Positions 42,881 to 52,473 of a DNA stretch of 64,000 bases are shown one piece after another. Made by a program: the position numbers and the translations under genes. The notes under the pieces were generated by a model. The model was not told where the DNA came from and made no database searches. It saw only the letters and a program-made list of their open reading frames with translations. The DNA comes from an uncultured Lachnospiraceae bacterium (GTDB lineage: Bacteria > Bacillota > Clostridia > Lachnospirales > Lachnospiraceae). Numbering within the stretch: the stretch's first letter is position 1; each line of letters begins with the position of its first letter. Location of the stretch: positions 1 to 64,000 of the forward strand of contig CANQUA010000007.1 in the NCBI GenBank assembly GCA_947626915.1, in the 5' to 3' direction.

Positions 42881-44317
42881 TCAGCTCTCCTCCCTTTTAT
42901 CCCTTGATAAAGAGTTCCGGAAACGGAACTCTTTATGATTCTCCCAGACAATCTCCCTGCGCAGAAGAAACAGTGCCAGGAGATTCGGGAAGGCCATCAG
43001 GCCGTTCAAAACATCCGACAATTCCCAGACCGCCGTCAGACTGCTGACTCCCCCCAGAAAAACCGCGTAGGCGTAAAGGACCAGATAGAGCTTCTTCACG
43101 GTCTCCCCGCCGCCCTGCAGAAGCGGCCATTTCCGGACCAGGAGCCCCCATACGGCCCGCAGGGTCTGGCAGCCGAGAAAATACCAGGCGATCATCGTGG
43201 AAAACGCGAACAGGATCATGGAGGCCGCCACCAGGTACTCTCCGGCCGGTCCCAGCACCTGGGAGAAACACCAGCCGGTCAGGGCCGCGCCGTCATAGCC
43301 TTCCTTCCGGATGCCCGGCGCCGCACCGGACGCGCACAGGATCACCAAAGCCGTCAGCGTACAGATGAAGATCGTATCGAAAAAGACCTCGAACATGGCC
43401 CACATGCCCTGTTCCCGCGGCGTCGTATCCCGCGTGGACCCGTGAAGCCCCGCCAGCGTGCCCAGGCCGGCCTCATTGGAAAATACGCCACGGGCGATCC
43501 CATACCGGAACGCCCGGCCGATTCCGTAGCCGCCGGCGCCGCCCAGGACCGCCTGCGGCAGGAGGGCGCAGCGCAGGATCTCCGCAAACACTTCCGGGAT
43601 CCTCTCCCGGCAGCTCCACAGCACCGCCGCGGAGAATACCGTATAAACGGCGGCGGCCACAGGAATCATCCGCCCCGTGACGCGGGTGATCCGTTCCGCA
43701 CCGCCCAGAATGACGGCCAGCACGAGAGCCGTGATCAGGAGCCCGCAGGCCAAAGGCGGCACCCGCAGGGAATAATTCAGGGTCTGGGAAATGGAATTGG
43801 ACTGGGCCATACTCCCCATTCCAAGCGACGCGCACAGACACAAAAGCCCGTAAAGCAGCGCAGGCCCCGGCCTGCCAAGCCCTCGCCGCAGATAGGCGCA
43901 GGGCCCCGCGAACCATTCGCCGTCCGGCTGCCTTTCGCGGTACCGGATCCCCAAAAAAGTTTCCGCATAGGCCGTCGCCATGCCCAGAAGCGCCGAAACC
44001 CACATCCAGAAGATGGCCCCCGGCCCTCCGGCGGTCAGCGCCGTCGCCACGCCGACGATATTGCCGGTGCCGATGGTCGCCGCCAGCGCCGTACACGCGG
44101 CCTGGAGCCTGCCGATTCCGGGCGCGGGTTCCCGGCTGCCGGTTCTCTCTTTCTCTCCGCTCTTCCGCCGGAGCAGACTTCCGGCAGTCGCTTTCCACCA
44201 CACCGGCAGTCCCCTGACCTGAAAGAATCCGGATTTCCAGGTAAAATACCCGCCCGTTCCCAAAAGCAGCGCCAGCAGCGCGGGCCCCCACACCAGGTCG
44301 TGCAGCCAATGGATCAT
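42881..44317 (-). CDS. Sodium:alanine symporter (AGCS family)
   Basis: Amino-acid/Na+ symporter of 478 residues with about 11 membrane helices. Family signatures are LAATIGTGNIVGVATALTAGGPGAIFWMW (partial: TIGTGNIVGVA), ETFLGIRYRE and GVFSNEAGLGTLAGLH, and FFDTIFICTLTALVI. Imports alanine or glycine, usually. The ATG at 44317 (MIHWLHDLV) has GGAGGCGGCGGAA upstream; a GTG five codons earlier overlaps this site. A perfect inverted repeat lies in the last codons. Confidence 0.93.
   Translation of the reverse strand: MIHWLHDLVWGPALLALLLGTGGYFTWKSGFFQVRGLPVWWKATAGSLLRRKSGEKERTGSREPAPGIGRLQAACTALAATIGTGNIVGVATALTAGGPGAIFWMWVSALLGMATAYAETFLGIRYRERQPDGEWFAGPCAYLRRGLGRPGPALLYGLLCLCASLGMGSMAQSNSISQTLNYSLRVPPLACGLLITALVLAVILGGAERITRVTGRMIPVAAAVYTVFSAAVLWSCRERIPEVFAEILRCALLPQAVLGGAGGYGIGRAFRYGIARGVFSNEAGLGTLAGLHGSTRDTTPREQGMWAMFEVFFDTIFICTLTALVILCASGAAPGIRKEGYDGAALTGWCFSQVLGPAGEYLVAASMILFAFSTMIAWYFLGCQTLRAVWGLLVRKWPLLQGGGETVKKLYLVLYAYAVFLGGVSSLTAVWELSDVLNGLMAFPNLLALFLLRREIVWENHKEFRFRNSLSRDKREES
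42907..42936. other. 13-bp perfect palindrome inside the 3' end of the AGCS gene
   Basis: ATAAAGAGTTCCG-GAAA-CGGAACTCTTTAT, arms 42907-42919 and 42924-42936. It encodes the KEFRFRNSL region, about nine codons before the stop. It could be a stop-overlapping terminator or a stability hairpin. Confidence 0.7.
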
Positions 44318-44461
44318 TTCCGCCGCCTCCACCCTTTTTTACCCATCTATTCCATCCGGAAAAAAACTATGACTGGCAGTCTCTGGTTTTGCTCGAAATT
44401 TTTTTCCTGATATGTTATACTGGAACTGCGGCTATCGTACACATCATGGGAGGATCATTTT

Positions 44462-45442
44462 ATGCCGGGATTTACCACACATTACATCATGGGCATGAAG
44501 GCCTACAACGACCAGCCCTCCAATCGGCTGAAGCACATCATCGCAAAATACCGCTGGCTCTATCAGCTGGGCCTGCAGGGACCGGATATGTTTTTTTACA
44601 ATCTTCCGATCCTGCGCCACCGGGATTACCGCAACGTCGGTTCCTACATGCACGAGCACCATGTCCGGGATTTCTTCGTCACCTGCCTCGACGAGATCGC
44701 CGGGATCCGCTCCCGCCAGCAGCAGGAACAGGCCCTGGCATATTTCTGCGGCTATCTCTGCCATTATATCTGCGACTCCATCTGCCATCCGTTCATTTAC
44801 GGCCGGATCCAGTACGAGACGGGCAAGCCGGGGCTGAAATCCCACGGTCTTCACGCGGAACTGGAAAACGAGATCGACGCCCTGCTCCTGCGCAAGTACA
44901 AAAAGAAAAAGCCGTCCGAATTCAATCAGGCGGCCACCATCTGCCTGAACGGCCAGGAAATGCAGTTCATATCCCGGTTTCTGGCCGACTGTATCAATAT
45001 CACCTACTATCCTGTTACATATGAGAACAACTTCCAGGTGACGGCCCGCATGGTCCACCGCTCCATCCTGGCGCTGCGCTTCGGGTGCCGGACCCTGGCC
45101 GACCCTTCCGGACACAAGCGGAACTGGGTCGGATTCGTGGAATCCCTGGTTCTGAAAAATCCGGTGATCTCCCGCAAGATCGTCACCGACCAGGTGATCG
45201 ATCCCAGGAAAAGCCTGAACCTGGACCACGAACCCTGGTCCAATCCCTGGGACCGGCGGCTGGCGTCGACCGCGTCCTTCCCGGACCTGTTTTACCGGTC
45301 GCTTGGCAAATGCCATACGGTTTTTTCTCTGCTGAATCAAAAAATCTCCTCCGGTCTCGATCCGGAAGAGATAGACTTCACCGACATTCTCAATGAACTC
45401 GGCAACGATTCGTATCACAGCGGCCTGCCTGTCGCCGACTAA
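44462..45442 (+). CDS. Zinc-dependent phospholipase C family protein
   Basis: 326 residues starting MPGFTTHYIMGMKAY. Matches the Zn_dep_PLPC family (as in clostridial alpha-toxin-like N-terminal domains): His in TTHYIMG, YMHEHHVRDFF and GYLCHYICDSICHPFIY with the metal-binding His/Asp cluster. There is no signal peptide, so many such proteins are cytoplasmic and of uncertain activity. GGGAGGATC precedes the ATG. Convergent with the lipoprotein gene. Confidence 0.85.
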   Translation: MPGFTTHYIMGMKAYNDQPSNRLKHIIAKYRWLYQLGLQGPDMFFYNLPILRHRDYRNVGSYMHEHHVRDFFVTCLDEIAGIRSRQQQEQALAYFCGYLCHYICDSICHPFIYGRIQYETGKPGLKSHGLHAELENEIDALLLRKYKKKKPSEFNQAATICLNGQEMQFISRFLADCINITYYPVTYENNFQVTARMVHRSILALRFGCRTLADPSGHKRNWVGFVESLVLKNPVISRKIVTDQVIDPRKSLNLDHEPWSNPWDRRLASTASFPDLFYRSLGKCHTVFSLLNQKISSGLDPEEIDFTDILNELGNDSYHSGLPVAD

Positions 45443-45471
45443 GGCAGGCCGTTTCCGCACGTCTCAAACGC

Positions 45472-45984
45472 TTACGCCTCCGCTCCGATCTCCTTATAAC
45501 CGTCTTTCGGAAGCGTGTCCTCAAAAATCCAGGTAGAAGCATCGTTTCTGGTGTCCTTAGGCGCTACCAGAAGATAGATCTCATACATGTCCAGGTAGCT
45601 GCCGTAGGTACCCTCTCCCGGCTCGGTATAGTCGTTGTTCTGTTCGTGAACCAGCTCCGCGAACCCTTCGACCACTTCCTTGACATACTCGACGGCCTCT
45701 TCCCGCGTAATGGTCTGATTGGTCAGCATAACCAGACGGAGCGTCCGGTTGTCCGTATCCACTTCGCCTTCAATGGAATCCATAAACGGATATACCTCCG
45801 GATCCGCGTAGAAACGGCTCATATCATCCCATAACTGCTCCCATACAAGCCACTCGTCCGTAGGCTGCGGAAGATTTGCCAAAATATCCTCCGTGGGCGG
45901 ATTGATGATCGTGCTCTCCGTACAGCCGCTCAGCATACAGGCGCACAGCAGCAATGCGGCAAATTTCTTCCCATATTTTTTCAT
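45472..45984 (-). CDS. Putative lipoprotein of unknown function
   Basis: 170 residues. Type II signal peptide KKFAALLLCACMLSGC with the lipobox Cys at position 20 or so. The rest is acidic and helix-rich (EEAVEYVKEVVEGFAELVHEQNN). I do not recognise the family. The start at 45984 (MKKYGKKF) follows AAGGAGG; a longer in-frame region upstream reads as nonsense coding. Monocistronic, convergent with the phospholipase-type gene, divergent from the BCCT gene. Confidence 0.82.
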   Translation of the reverse strand: MKKYGKKFAALLLCACMLSGCTESTIINPPTEDILANLPQPTDEWLVWEQLWDDMSRFYADPEVYPFMDSIEGEVDTDNRTLRLVMLTNQTITREEAVEYVKEVVEGFAELVHEQNNDYTEPGEGTYGSYLDMYEIYLLVAPKDTRNDASTWIFEDTLPKDGYKEIGAEA

Positions 45985-46089
45985 TCTCTTTTCGTCCTCC
46001 TTCCTGCCCGACGAATGTATTCTAGCAGAAAGCCGCGGATTTTTGTAGGGGTTTTGGAAAAATGTCAGAAAAACTTCACATTTGCCCTC

Positions 46090-46118
46090 TTGCATATCCG
46101 GCCGTCCTGTGCTATTAT
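46090..46118 (+). promoter_or_regulatory. Promoter for the BCCT gene
   Basis: TTGCAT, 17-base spacer, TATTAT, about 50 bases before the start codon. Confidence 0.6.
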
Positions 46119-46166
46119 GTTCAATATTGATGCAATTAAGTAGTTTTTTGAACAAGGAGAAGTATT

Positions 46167-47738
46167 ATGAAAGCAAATTCGAGCAATCATTCCGGCCAAC
46201 CCCTGCATAAACAGCTGGACTGGGTGATCACGATCATTCCGTTCGTCTGTATCCTGATCCTGTGCGCGGTGTTTCTGGCGTCCCCGGAGCGTTCCGGCGC
46301 GGTCCTGGCCCGCATCCGCTCCCTGGTGGGGGACGAAATGGGCAGCTACTATCTGCTCATCGGGCTGGGCGTCTTTTTATGCTCCCTCTACCTGGCCTTT
46401 TCCAAATACGGCCAGATCCGTCTGGGCGACATAGACAAGCCCCTGTATACGCCGTTCCAGTGGGGATCCATGATGTTCACTGCCGGGCTGGCCGCCGATA
46501 TTCTCTTCTATTCCCTGTGCGAATGGATCCTTTACGCCGGAGAAAGCCGCATCGCGGATATGGGCGGCGTCCAGGACTGGGCGTCCACCTATCCGCTGTT
46601 CCACTGGGGCCCGATCCCGTGGAGCTTCTATCTGGTGCTGGCCGTGGCGTTCGGCTTCATGCTCCATGTGCGCAAGCGCTCCAAACAGAAATATTCCGAA
46701 GCCTGCCGCCCGCTGCTGGGCCAGAAGGTGGACGGCCCCTTAGGCAAACTCATCGACCTGTTCGCCGTGTTCGCCCTGCTGGCCGGCACCGCCACCACCT
46801 TTTCGCTGGCGACGCCGCTTCTGTCCATGGCCGTCAGCCAGGTATTTCCGTTCCTGAACGCCGGAAATTCGGCCCTGAGCAATAACCTGCTGACCATCGT
46901 GATCCTGATCGTCATCTGCGCGGTTTACACGATAACGGTCTATTTCGGCATGAAAGGCGTGGCCCGCCTGGCCGCCTCCTGCACCTACCTGTTCTTCGGC
47001 CTGCTGATCTACGTGCTGATCGGCGGCGGGCAGCCCCGCTATACCATCGAGACCGGCATCACCGCCATCGGCAACATGGTGCAGAATTTCATCGGCCTGT
47101 CCACCTGGACCGACGCCCTGCGCACCACCTCGTTCCCCCAGAACTGGACCATCTTCTACTGGGCCTACTGGATGGTATGGTGCGTCGCGACCCCCTTCTT
47201 CATCGGCACGATCAGCAAGGGACGCACCGTCAAGCAGACGATCCTGGGCGGCTATTTCTGGGCCCTGGCCGGAACGTTCACCTCGTTCATCATCCTGGGC
47301 AATTACGGGCTGTACCTGCAGGTTTCAGGGCGTATGGACCTGATCGCCCTTTACAATGAAACCGGCGATCTCTACCAGGTCATCATCACGATCATGCGGA
47401 CCCTGCCCCTGTCCCAGCTGGGCCTGATCCTGCTGGCCGTCACCATGATTGCTTTTTACGCGACCTCCTTCGACGCCCTGACCATGGTGGCTTCCTCCTA
47501 CTCCTATAAATCCCTGGCCGCCGATGCGGAGCCCCACCGGAACGTGAAGCTGTTCTGGGCCATCCTGCTGATCCTGCTGCCCATCGCCCTGATCTTCTCC
47601 GAGAACTCCATGGCGAACCTGCAGACCGTGTCCATCATCGCGGCTTTCCCGGTGGGAATCATCATCCTGCTGATCGTGGGCAGCTTCTTTAAGGACGCGG
47701 ACGCGTATCTGGAAGAAAACGCGAAAACGAAGACCTGA
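46167..47738 (+). CDS. BCCT-family transporter
   Basis: Betaine/carnitine/choline-type transporter of 523 residues with about 12 membrane helices. Family signature includes WTIFYWAYWMVWCVATPFF (with the aromatic substrate box) and GRTVKQTILGGYFWALAGT. The segment LAADILFYSLCEWILYA stands where Na+-coupled members have GIGLVFWGVAEP, so it may be an antiporter or use other ions. It could import trimethylammonium compounds such as betaine or carnitine. AAGGAG precedes the ATG. A choline link to LicD at 57 kb is speculative. Confidence 0.9.
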   Translation: MKANSSNHSGQPLHKQLDWVITIIPFVCILILCAVFLASPERSGAVLARIRSLVGDEMGSYYLLIGLGVFLCSLYLAFSKYGQIRLGDIDKPLYTPFQWGSMMFTAGLAADILFYSLCEWILYAGESRIADMGGVQDWASTYPLFHWGPIPWSFYLVLAVAFGFMLHVRKRSKQKYSEACRPLLGQKVDGPLGKLIDLFAVFALLAGTATTFSLATPLLSMAVSQVFPFLNAGNSALSNNLLTIVILIVICAVYTITVYFGMKGVARLAASCTYLFFGLLIYVLIGGGQPRYTIETGITAIGNMVQNFIGLSTWTDALRTTSFPQNWTIFYWAYWMVWCVATPFFIGTISKGRTVKQTILGGYFWALAGTFTSFIILGNYGLYLQVSGRMDLIALYNETGDLYQVIITIMRTLPLSQLGLILLAVTMIAFYATSFDALTMVASSYSYKSLAADAEPHRNVKLFWAILLILLPIALIFSENSMANLQTVSIIAAFPVGIIILLIVGSFFKDADAYLEENAKTKT

Positions 47739-47773
47739 CGGCCGGTCCTTTTCATAAAAAGTATTCATCGCTG

Positions 47774-47850
47774 AACAAATCGGGGAGCCGCCGCAGAACC
47801 GGACCTTTTTCCCGGTCCGTATTCTGCAGCGGCTCCCCGTCTCATTGTTC
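47774..47850. terminator. Extended hairpin between convergent BCCT and ABC-F genes
   Basis: GGGGAGCCG (47782-47790) pairs with CGGCTCCCC (47830-47838), with inner GGACC/GGTCC and TTCTG/CAGAA pairing; GAACAA/TTGTTC closes the base. The loop has a T-run. Probably a bidirectional terminator. Confidence 0.7.
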
Positions 47851-47870
47851 AAAATTTCCGCGCCCTCTCC

Positions 47871-49514
47871 TCACGTCTCCGGCTCCTCGTCGTCCGTGTT
47901 CAGCAGCGTGAAGACCTGACGCTTCCTGGCCATCTCGTCGCTCTCCAGGTACTCGTCGTAGGAGGTGATCTTGTCGATCAGCTTGCCGCCCACGATCTCC
48001 ATGATCCGGTTGGCCGTGGTCTGTACGATCTGGTGATCGCGGGAGGAAAAGATCAGGACGCCCGGGAATTTCATCAGTCCGTTGTTCAAAGCGGTGATGG
48101 ACTCCATATCCAGGTGGTCCGTCGGCTCATCCAGGATCAGCACGTTGGCACCGGAGATCATCAGTTTCGACAGCATGCAGCGGACCTTCTCGCCGCCGGA
48201 AAGCACTTTCACTTTCTTGACGCCGTCCTCTCCCGCGAAAAGCATCCGGCCGAGGAAGCCGCGGACATAGGTGACGTCCTTCTCCGGAGAATACTGGGTC
48301 AGCCATTCCACGATGGTATCCTCATTGGCAAACTCGGCGCTGTTGTCTTTCGGGAAGTAGGACTGGGTCGTAGTCAGCCCCCATTTATAATCGCCCTCGT
48401 CCGGCTCCATCTCGCCGGAAAGGATCTGGAACAGCACGGTCTTCGCCTGCTCGTTGGGGCCGACCAGGGCTGCCTTGTCCGTCCGGTTCAGGATAAATGA
48501 AATATTGTCCAGGACTTTCACGCCGTCGATGGTTTTGGACAGGTTCGTCACGGTCAGGACCTCGTTCCCGATCTCGCGGAACGGCCGGAAGTCGATATAG
48601 GGATATTTCCGGCTGGAGGGCTTGATGTCGTCCAGCTGGATCTTTTCCAGGGCGCGCTTGCGGGAAGTGGCCTGCTTGGATTTAGAGGCGTTGGCCGAGA
48701 ACCGCTGGATAAATTCCTGCAGTTCCTTGATCTTCTCCTCTTTCTTGCGGTTGGCCTCCTTCATCTGCCGGACCATCAGCTGGCTGGACTCGAACCAGAA
48801 ATCGTAGTTGCCTGCGTAGAGCTGGATCTTGCCGTAGTCGATGTCCGCGATCTGGGTGCAGACCTTGTTCAGAAAATAACGGTCGTGGGACACGACAATC
48901 ACCGTGTTTTCAAAATTGATCAGAAACTCCTCCAGCCAGGCGATGGCGTCCAGGTCCATGTTGTTCGTCGGCTCGTCGAGGAGCAGGATATCCGGATTGC
49001 CGAACAGCGCCTGGGCCAGCAGCACCTTGACTTTCAGCGCGCCGTTTAGGTCTTTCATCCTCGTATAGTGGTACTCCGTGTCCACGCCCAGGCCGTTTAA
49101 CAGGTTGGCGGCGTCGGATTCGGCCTCCCAGCCGTTCATCTCTGCGAACTCTCCCTCCAGCTCCGCGGCCCTGATGCCGTCCTCGTCGCTGAAATCCTCT
49201 TTCATATAGATGGCGTCTTTTTCCTTCATCACCTGATACAGCCGGGGATTGCCCAGGATCACCGTATCGATCACCGGGTATTCGTCATATTTAAAATGGT
49301 CCTGCTGCAAAAAGGAAAGCCTCTGCCCGTCGGTGATCACCACCTCGCCGGCCGTCGGTTCCAGCTGCCCCGACAGGATCCGCAGGAATGTGGATTTGCC
49401 CGCCCCGTTGGCGCCGATCACGCCGTAGCAGTTTCCTTCGACAAATTTAATGTTCACGTCCTCAAATAAAGCTCTTTTTCCTACCCGCAGCGTAATATTG
49501 TTTGCACTGATCAT
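47871..49514 (-). CDS. ABC-F type ATPase with one degenerate nucleotide site
   Basis: Soluble protein with two ABC ATPase domains and no membrane part, of the ribosome-acting ABC-F type (YbiT-like), 547 residues. NBD1: Walker A GANGAGKST (34-42), signature-position LNGALKVKV, Walker B ILLLDEPTNNMD, His-switch VVSHDRYFL. NBD2: Walker A position GPNEQAKTV, signature LSGGEKVRCM, Walker B VLILDEPTDHLD, switch position SSRDHQIV. The site made of NBD1 Walker A and NBD2 signature is canonical; the other is altered at both ends. The linker is Lys/Arg/Gln-rich (about 250-310). Start at 49514 (MISANNITLRVG) has GGAGG upstream. Confidence 0.92.
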   Translation of the reverse strand: MISANNITLRVGKRALFEDVNIKFVEGNCYGVIGANGAGKSTFLRILSGQLEPTAGEVVITDGQRLSFLQQDHFKYDEYPVIDTVILGNPRLYQVMKEKDAIYMKEDFSDEDGIRAAELEGEFAEMNGWEAESDAANLLNGLGVDTEYHYTRMKDLNGALKVKVLLAQALFGNPDILLLDEPTNNMDLDAIAWLEEFLINFENTVIVVSHDRYFLNKVCTQIADIDYGKIQLYAGNYDFWFESSQLMVRQMKEANRKKEEKIKELQEFIQRFSANASKSKQATSRKRALEKIQLDDIKPSSRKYPYIDFRPFREIGNEVLTVTNLSKTIDGVKVLDNISFILNRTDKAALVGPNEQAKTVLFQILSGEMEPDEGDYKWGLTTTQSYFPKDNSAEFANEDTIVEWLTQYSPEKDVTYVRGFLGRMLFAGEDGVKKVKVLSGGEKVRCMLSKLMISGANVLILDEPTDHLDMESITALNNGLMKFPGVLIFSSRDHQIVQTTANRIMEIVGGKLIDKITSYDEYLESDEMARKRQVFTLLNTDDEEPET

Positions 49515-49692
49515 ATCATTCCTCCACAATCTGTAAGCGGCTGCTCTCTTTAAAAATGGGGTCCTGCGCGGGCCCCACTGATACCCTATTTATTTTACAT
49601 AAATTTGGCTATTTTGCAAGTGTTTTTGCGGATTTTTCGCTTTCTGCCGCAAAAGCCCGGCAAACGGTTCCATGACCGTGCGGAATCTTCGG

Positions 49693-50571
49693 TCAGCCGG
49701 CAATGCCGAGAAAGGCTTTCAGATCCTCCAGCTTCTTTTCCGCGTCCGCCCGTCCCAGATCATAGACCTCCTGAAGCTCATCGGGATCGCTGCTGGTGCG
49801 GCTGATCGTCAGCTCCCGGCTGGGACAGATCACGAAAACCCGGCCCTCCTGCTCCAGCTTCCGGATCAGCTTCACCGTCTGGTTGTAGGTTTTGTAGCGG
49901 TGGTTCATGGCCGCCACAAAGCGGGGATACCGTCCGTATCGCAAAAACGCCAGCGGCGAGCGCTCCGGTTTTTTCACATACCCCTCATGGCGCGTCAGCA
50001 CCGCCACATTTCTGGTATAGCCCATCTTCAGAAGCTCGCGGATGGGAATGCTGTCGGTACAGCCGCCGTCCAAAAGACGCTTGCCGTCATATCGCACCGT
50101 ATGGGAAACAAAGGGAAGGGAAGCCGACGCCCGCAGCACGTCCACCTGCTCTTTCATGTCGGTGATCCGGATGCACTCGCAGCGTCCGGTCTCCAGATTG
50201 CTGCAGCCGGCGTAAAATGCCGTTTCAGAGCGGTTAAACGCCTCATAGTCATAAGGATCCAGCTTCTCCGGTATCTCGTGATAGCAGAACTGGGTATCGA
50301 CCAGTTCGCCATGGCGGAACACATTGGCAAAACTCATGAACCGTTTATCCCGGCAGTATTTTCTGTAATAGCGGATACTTCTTCCCCGCTGCCCGGCCAC
50401 ATAAGAACAGCCGTGGATCGCGCCGGCCGATACGCCCACTACCCCGTCAAACGTAATATTCTGTTCCATAAACACATCGAGAACGCCGGCGGTATAGATT
50501 CCGCGCATACCGCCGCCCTCCAGCACCAGACCGGTTTTGACCGCCGGTTCCTTCTGTTCTTCCATCTGCAT
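49693..50571 (-). CDS. Patatin-like phospholipase
   Basis: Ser/Asp-dyad lipid acyl hydrolase, cytoplasmic, about 292 residues. The oxyanion loop is LVLEGGGMRGIYTAGVLD, the nucleophile elbow GVSAGAIHG, and the Asp motif DGGCTDSIPI. AAGGAG lies just before two in-frame ATGs; the first (50571) is used here, the second is two codons on. The rest upstream has no site. It adjoins pyrC with 81 bases between, possibly one transcript. Confidence 0.9.
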   Translation of the reverse strand: MQMEEQKEPAVKTGLVLEGGGMRGIYTAGVLDVFMEQNITFDGVVGVSAGAIHGCSYVAGQRGRSIRYYRKYCRDKRFMSFANVFRHGELVDTQFCYHEIPEKLDPYDYEAFNRSETAFYAGCSNLETGRCECIRITDMKEQVDVLRASASLPFVSHTVRYDGKRLLDGGCTDSIPIRELLKMGYTRNVAVLTRHEGYVKKPERSPLAFLRYGRYPRFVAAMNHRYKTYNQTVKLIRKLEQEGRVFVICPSRELTISRTSSDPDELQEVYDLGRADAEKKLEDLKAFLGIAG

Positions 50572-50652
50572 CTGTCTCCTTTTATTTTCCTGCTTTTCCG
50601 TCCGGCCGTTATGTCCGGCACGAACCCGCAGCCGGGTCTGCACGCCGTCCGC

Positions 50653-51984
50653 TCATGCGTCCAAAACTGCCGGTTCCCCCGCAGCCGGACTGTCTCCGCT
50701 CTTCGGCGCAGTCCCTTCCTGATACACGATCTTTCCTCCGCAGATCGTATACAGAACCTTTCCCTTCAGCGTCCTGCCCGTAAACGGGGAATTGGCGGAG
50801 CGGGAATGGAATTTTTCCACGGTCCGGACCGCGGCCGGGTCAAAAATCACGAGATCGGCCGGCGCGCCCGCCTGCATCCGGCCGCAGTCCAGACGGTACA
50901 GCTTCGCCGGATTCAGACTCATTTTCTCCATCAGCTGCGGCAGCGTCAGATAGCCCGGCTCCACCAGCTCCGTCAGTCCCAGGGACAGCGCCGTCTCCAG
51001 CCCGATGATACCGCTGGGGGCCTCCGTCAATGGTCTGGCTTTCTCCTCCGTGCTGTGAGGCGCATGGTCCGTAGCGATCAGATCGATGGTTCCGTCCCGC
51101 AGCCCGGCGATCAGCGCCTGGCGGTCTTCCTCGGTCCGGAGGGGCGGATTCATTTTCGCCAGAGTCCCGTGTTCCAGGACCGCCGTCTCCGTCAGCGTAA
51201 AATGATGGGGCGTCACTTCCGCCCATACGTCCGCTCCCAGCCGCTTCGCCATGCGCACGGCCTCCAGGGCCCGGCGGGAACTGATATGCTGAATGTTGAC
51301 GCGTGCCCCCGTATCCAGGGCGATCATACAATCCCTGGCGGCCAGACTGTCCTCCGCGACTGCCGGCGAGCCATAGATTCCCAGCTTTCCCGAAACAGAC
51401 CCGTGATGGATCCCATTATTTTGAATAAACGCCGGATCTTCCTCATGAAGGCTCAGGGGCATATCCAGCTCTTTTGCCAGCGTCATAGCCCTGCGGACCA
51501 GCTCCCCGTCCATCAGGGGAACGCCGTCGTCGGTGAATCCCGCCGCTCCGGCCGCCTTCAGCGCAGGCATATCCGTCAGCTCCCGGCCTTTCATGCCTAC
51601 GGAAACCGTGGCTGACGCCAGTACGTGAATGCCGGTCTTTTCACCCTCCTCCGCCACATAGCGCAGAGTCTCCGGATTGTCCACCGGCGGCTTCGTGTTC
51701 GCCATACAGACTACGGTGGTATAGCCGCCCGCCGCGGCCGCGGCCGCCCCCGTATGGATGTCCTCCTTATAAGTCAGCCCCGGATCCCGGAAATGGACAT
51801 GAACGTCCACCAGCCCCGGCGCCACGACGCAGCCCGCGGCGTCGATCACCGCATCGTACGTCCCGTTGTCTTCATAAAACCCGATGCCGGCGATCACGCC
51901 CTTTTCCGCGTCCAGCACCACATCGAACGCATTGATTTCCCGTTTCTCCGGATCAACGACCCGGCCGTTTTTTATCAGCAGCAT
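50653..51984 (-). CDS. pyrC: Dihydroorotase
   Basis: Third step of pyrimidine synthesis, closing carbamoyl-aspartate. Type I DHOase of 443 residues: metal-site motif GLVDVHVHFRDPGLTYKE, the lysine-carbamylation region in the middle, then SLHEED, IQHISSRRAL and ATDHAPH with the catalytic Asp. Start MLLIKNGRVVD has GGGGAGGAC upstream. It stands apart from other pyr genes, next to the ThrE exporter genes (15 bases) and patatin. Confidence 0.95.
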   Translation of the reverse strand: MLLIKNGRVVDPEKREINAFDVVLDAEKGVIAGIGFYEDNGTYDAVIDAAGCVVAPGLVDVHVHFRDPGLTYKEDIHTGAAAAAAGGYTTVVCMANTKPPVDNPETLRYVAEEGEKTGIHVLASATVSVGMKGRELTDMPALKAAGAAGFTDDGVPLMDGELVRRAMTLAKELDMPLSLHEEDPAFIQNNGIHHGSVSGKLGIYGSPAVAEDSLAARDCMIALDTGARVNIQHISSRRALEAVRMAKRLGADVWAEVTPHHFTLTETAVLEHGTLAKMNPPLRTEEDRQALIAGLRDGTIDLIATDHAPHSTEEKARPLTEAPSGIIGLETALSLGLTELVEPGYLTLPQLMEKMSLNPAKLYRLDCGRMQAGAPADLVIFDPAAVRTVEKFHSRSANSPFTGRTLKGKVLYTICGGKIVYQEGTAPKSGDSPAAGEPAVLDA

Positions 51985-51999
51985 TTTTGTCCTCCCCTT

Positions 52000-52473
52000 T
52001 CACGGCTGTTTCGGCTCCTGCCGTGTTTTCCCGGTTTCCCGGCCCTTCGTCCCGATCCGGAACACTCTCTGCGGCACCTGGAACACAAACACGATCCCCA
52101 GCACGATCGCAACCGCAATCTTCACCGCTTCAAACCCCTTTTGGGACGCCAGGTCCATCTGCTCCGTCACGATATAATAGGCCGTCCAGTATACCCCGCC
52201 GCCCGGTACCAGCGGGATAATGCCGGGGATCAGAAAAAGCGTCACGGGACATTTCCGGCGGACCGCAAACAGCCGCGAAAAAAACACCACCAGGACCGTC
52301 CCCGCCAGCGTCGCCTCCGCCGTGGACGTATAAGGGAGCACCAGGCAATACACCAGCCACCCCGCGCCGCCTACGAACCCGCAGAGAGGGTAGTACTCCC
52401 TGGGCACACTGAACATAACGGAAAATCCGACGGTTCCCATGACCGCCGCCAGGATCTGCCCGGCCAGATTCAT
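52000..52473 (-). CDS. ThrE-type exporter, C-terminal half
   Basis: 157 residues, four to five membrane helices, of the threonine/serine exporter ThrE_2 domain (PREYYPLCGFVGGAGWLVY, FLIPGIIPLVPGGGVYWT). It is encoded as a separate protein and its start overlaps the stop of the N-terminal half by four bases (ATGA), so the two products probably form one transporter. Confidence 0.85.
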   Translation of the reverse strand: MNLAGQILAAVMGTVGFSVMFSVPREYYPLCGFVGGAGWLVYCLVLPYTSTAEATLAGTVLVVFFSRLFAVRRKCPVTLFLIPGIIPLVPGGGVYWTAYYIVTEQMDLASQKGFEAVKIAVAIVLGIVFVFQVPQRVFRIGTKGRETGKTRQEPKQP

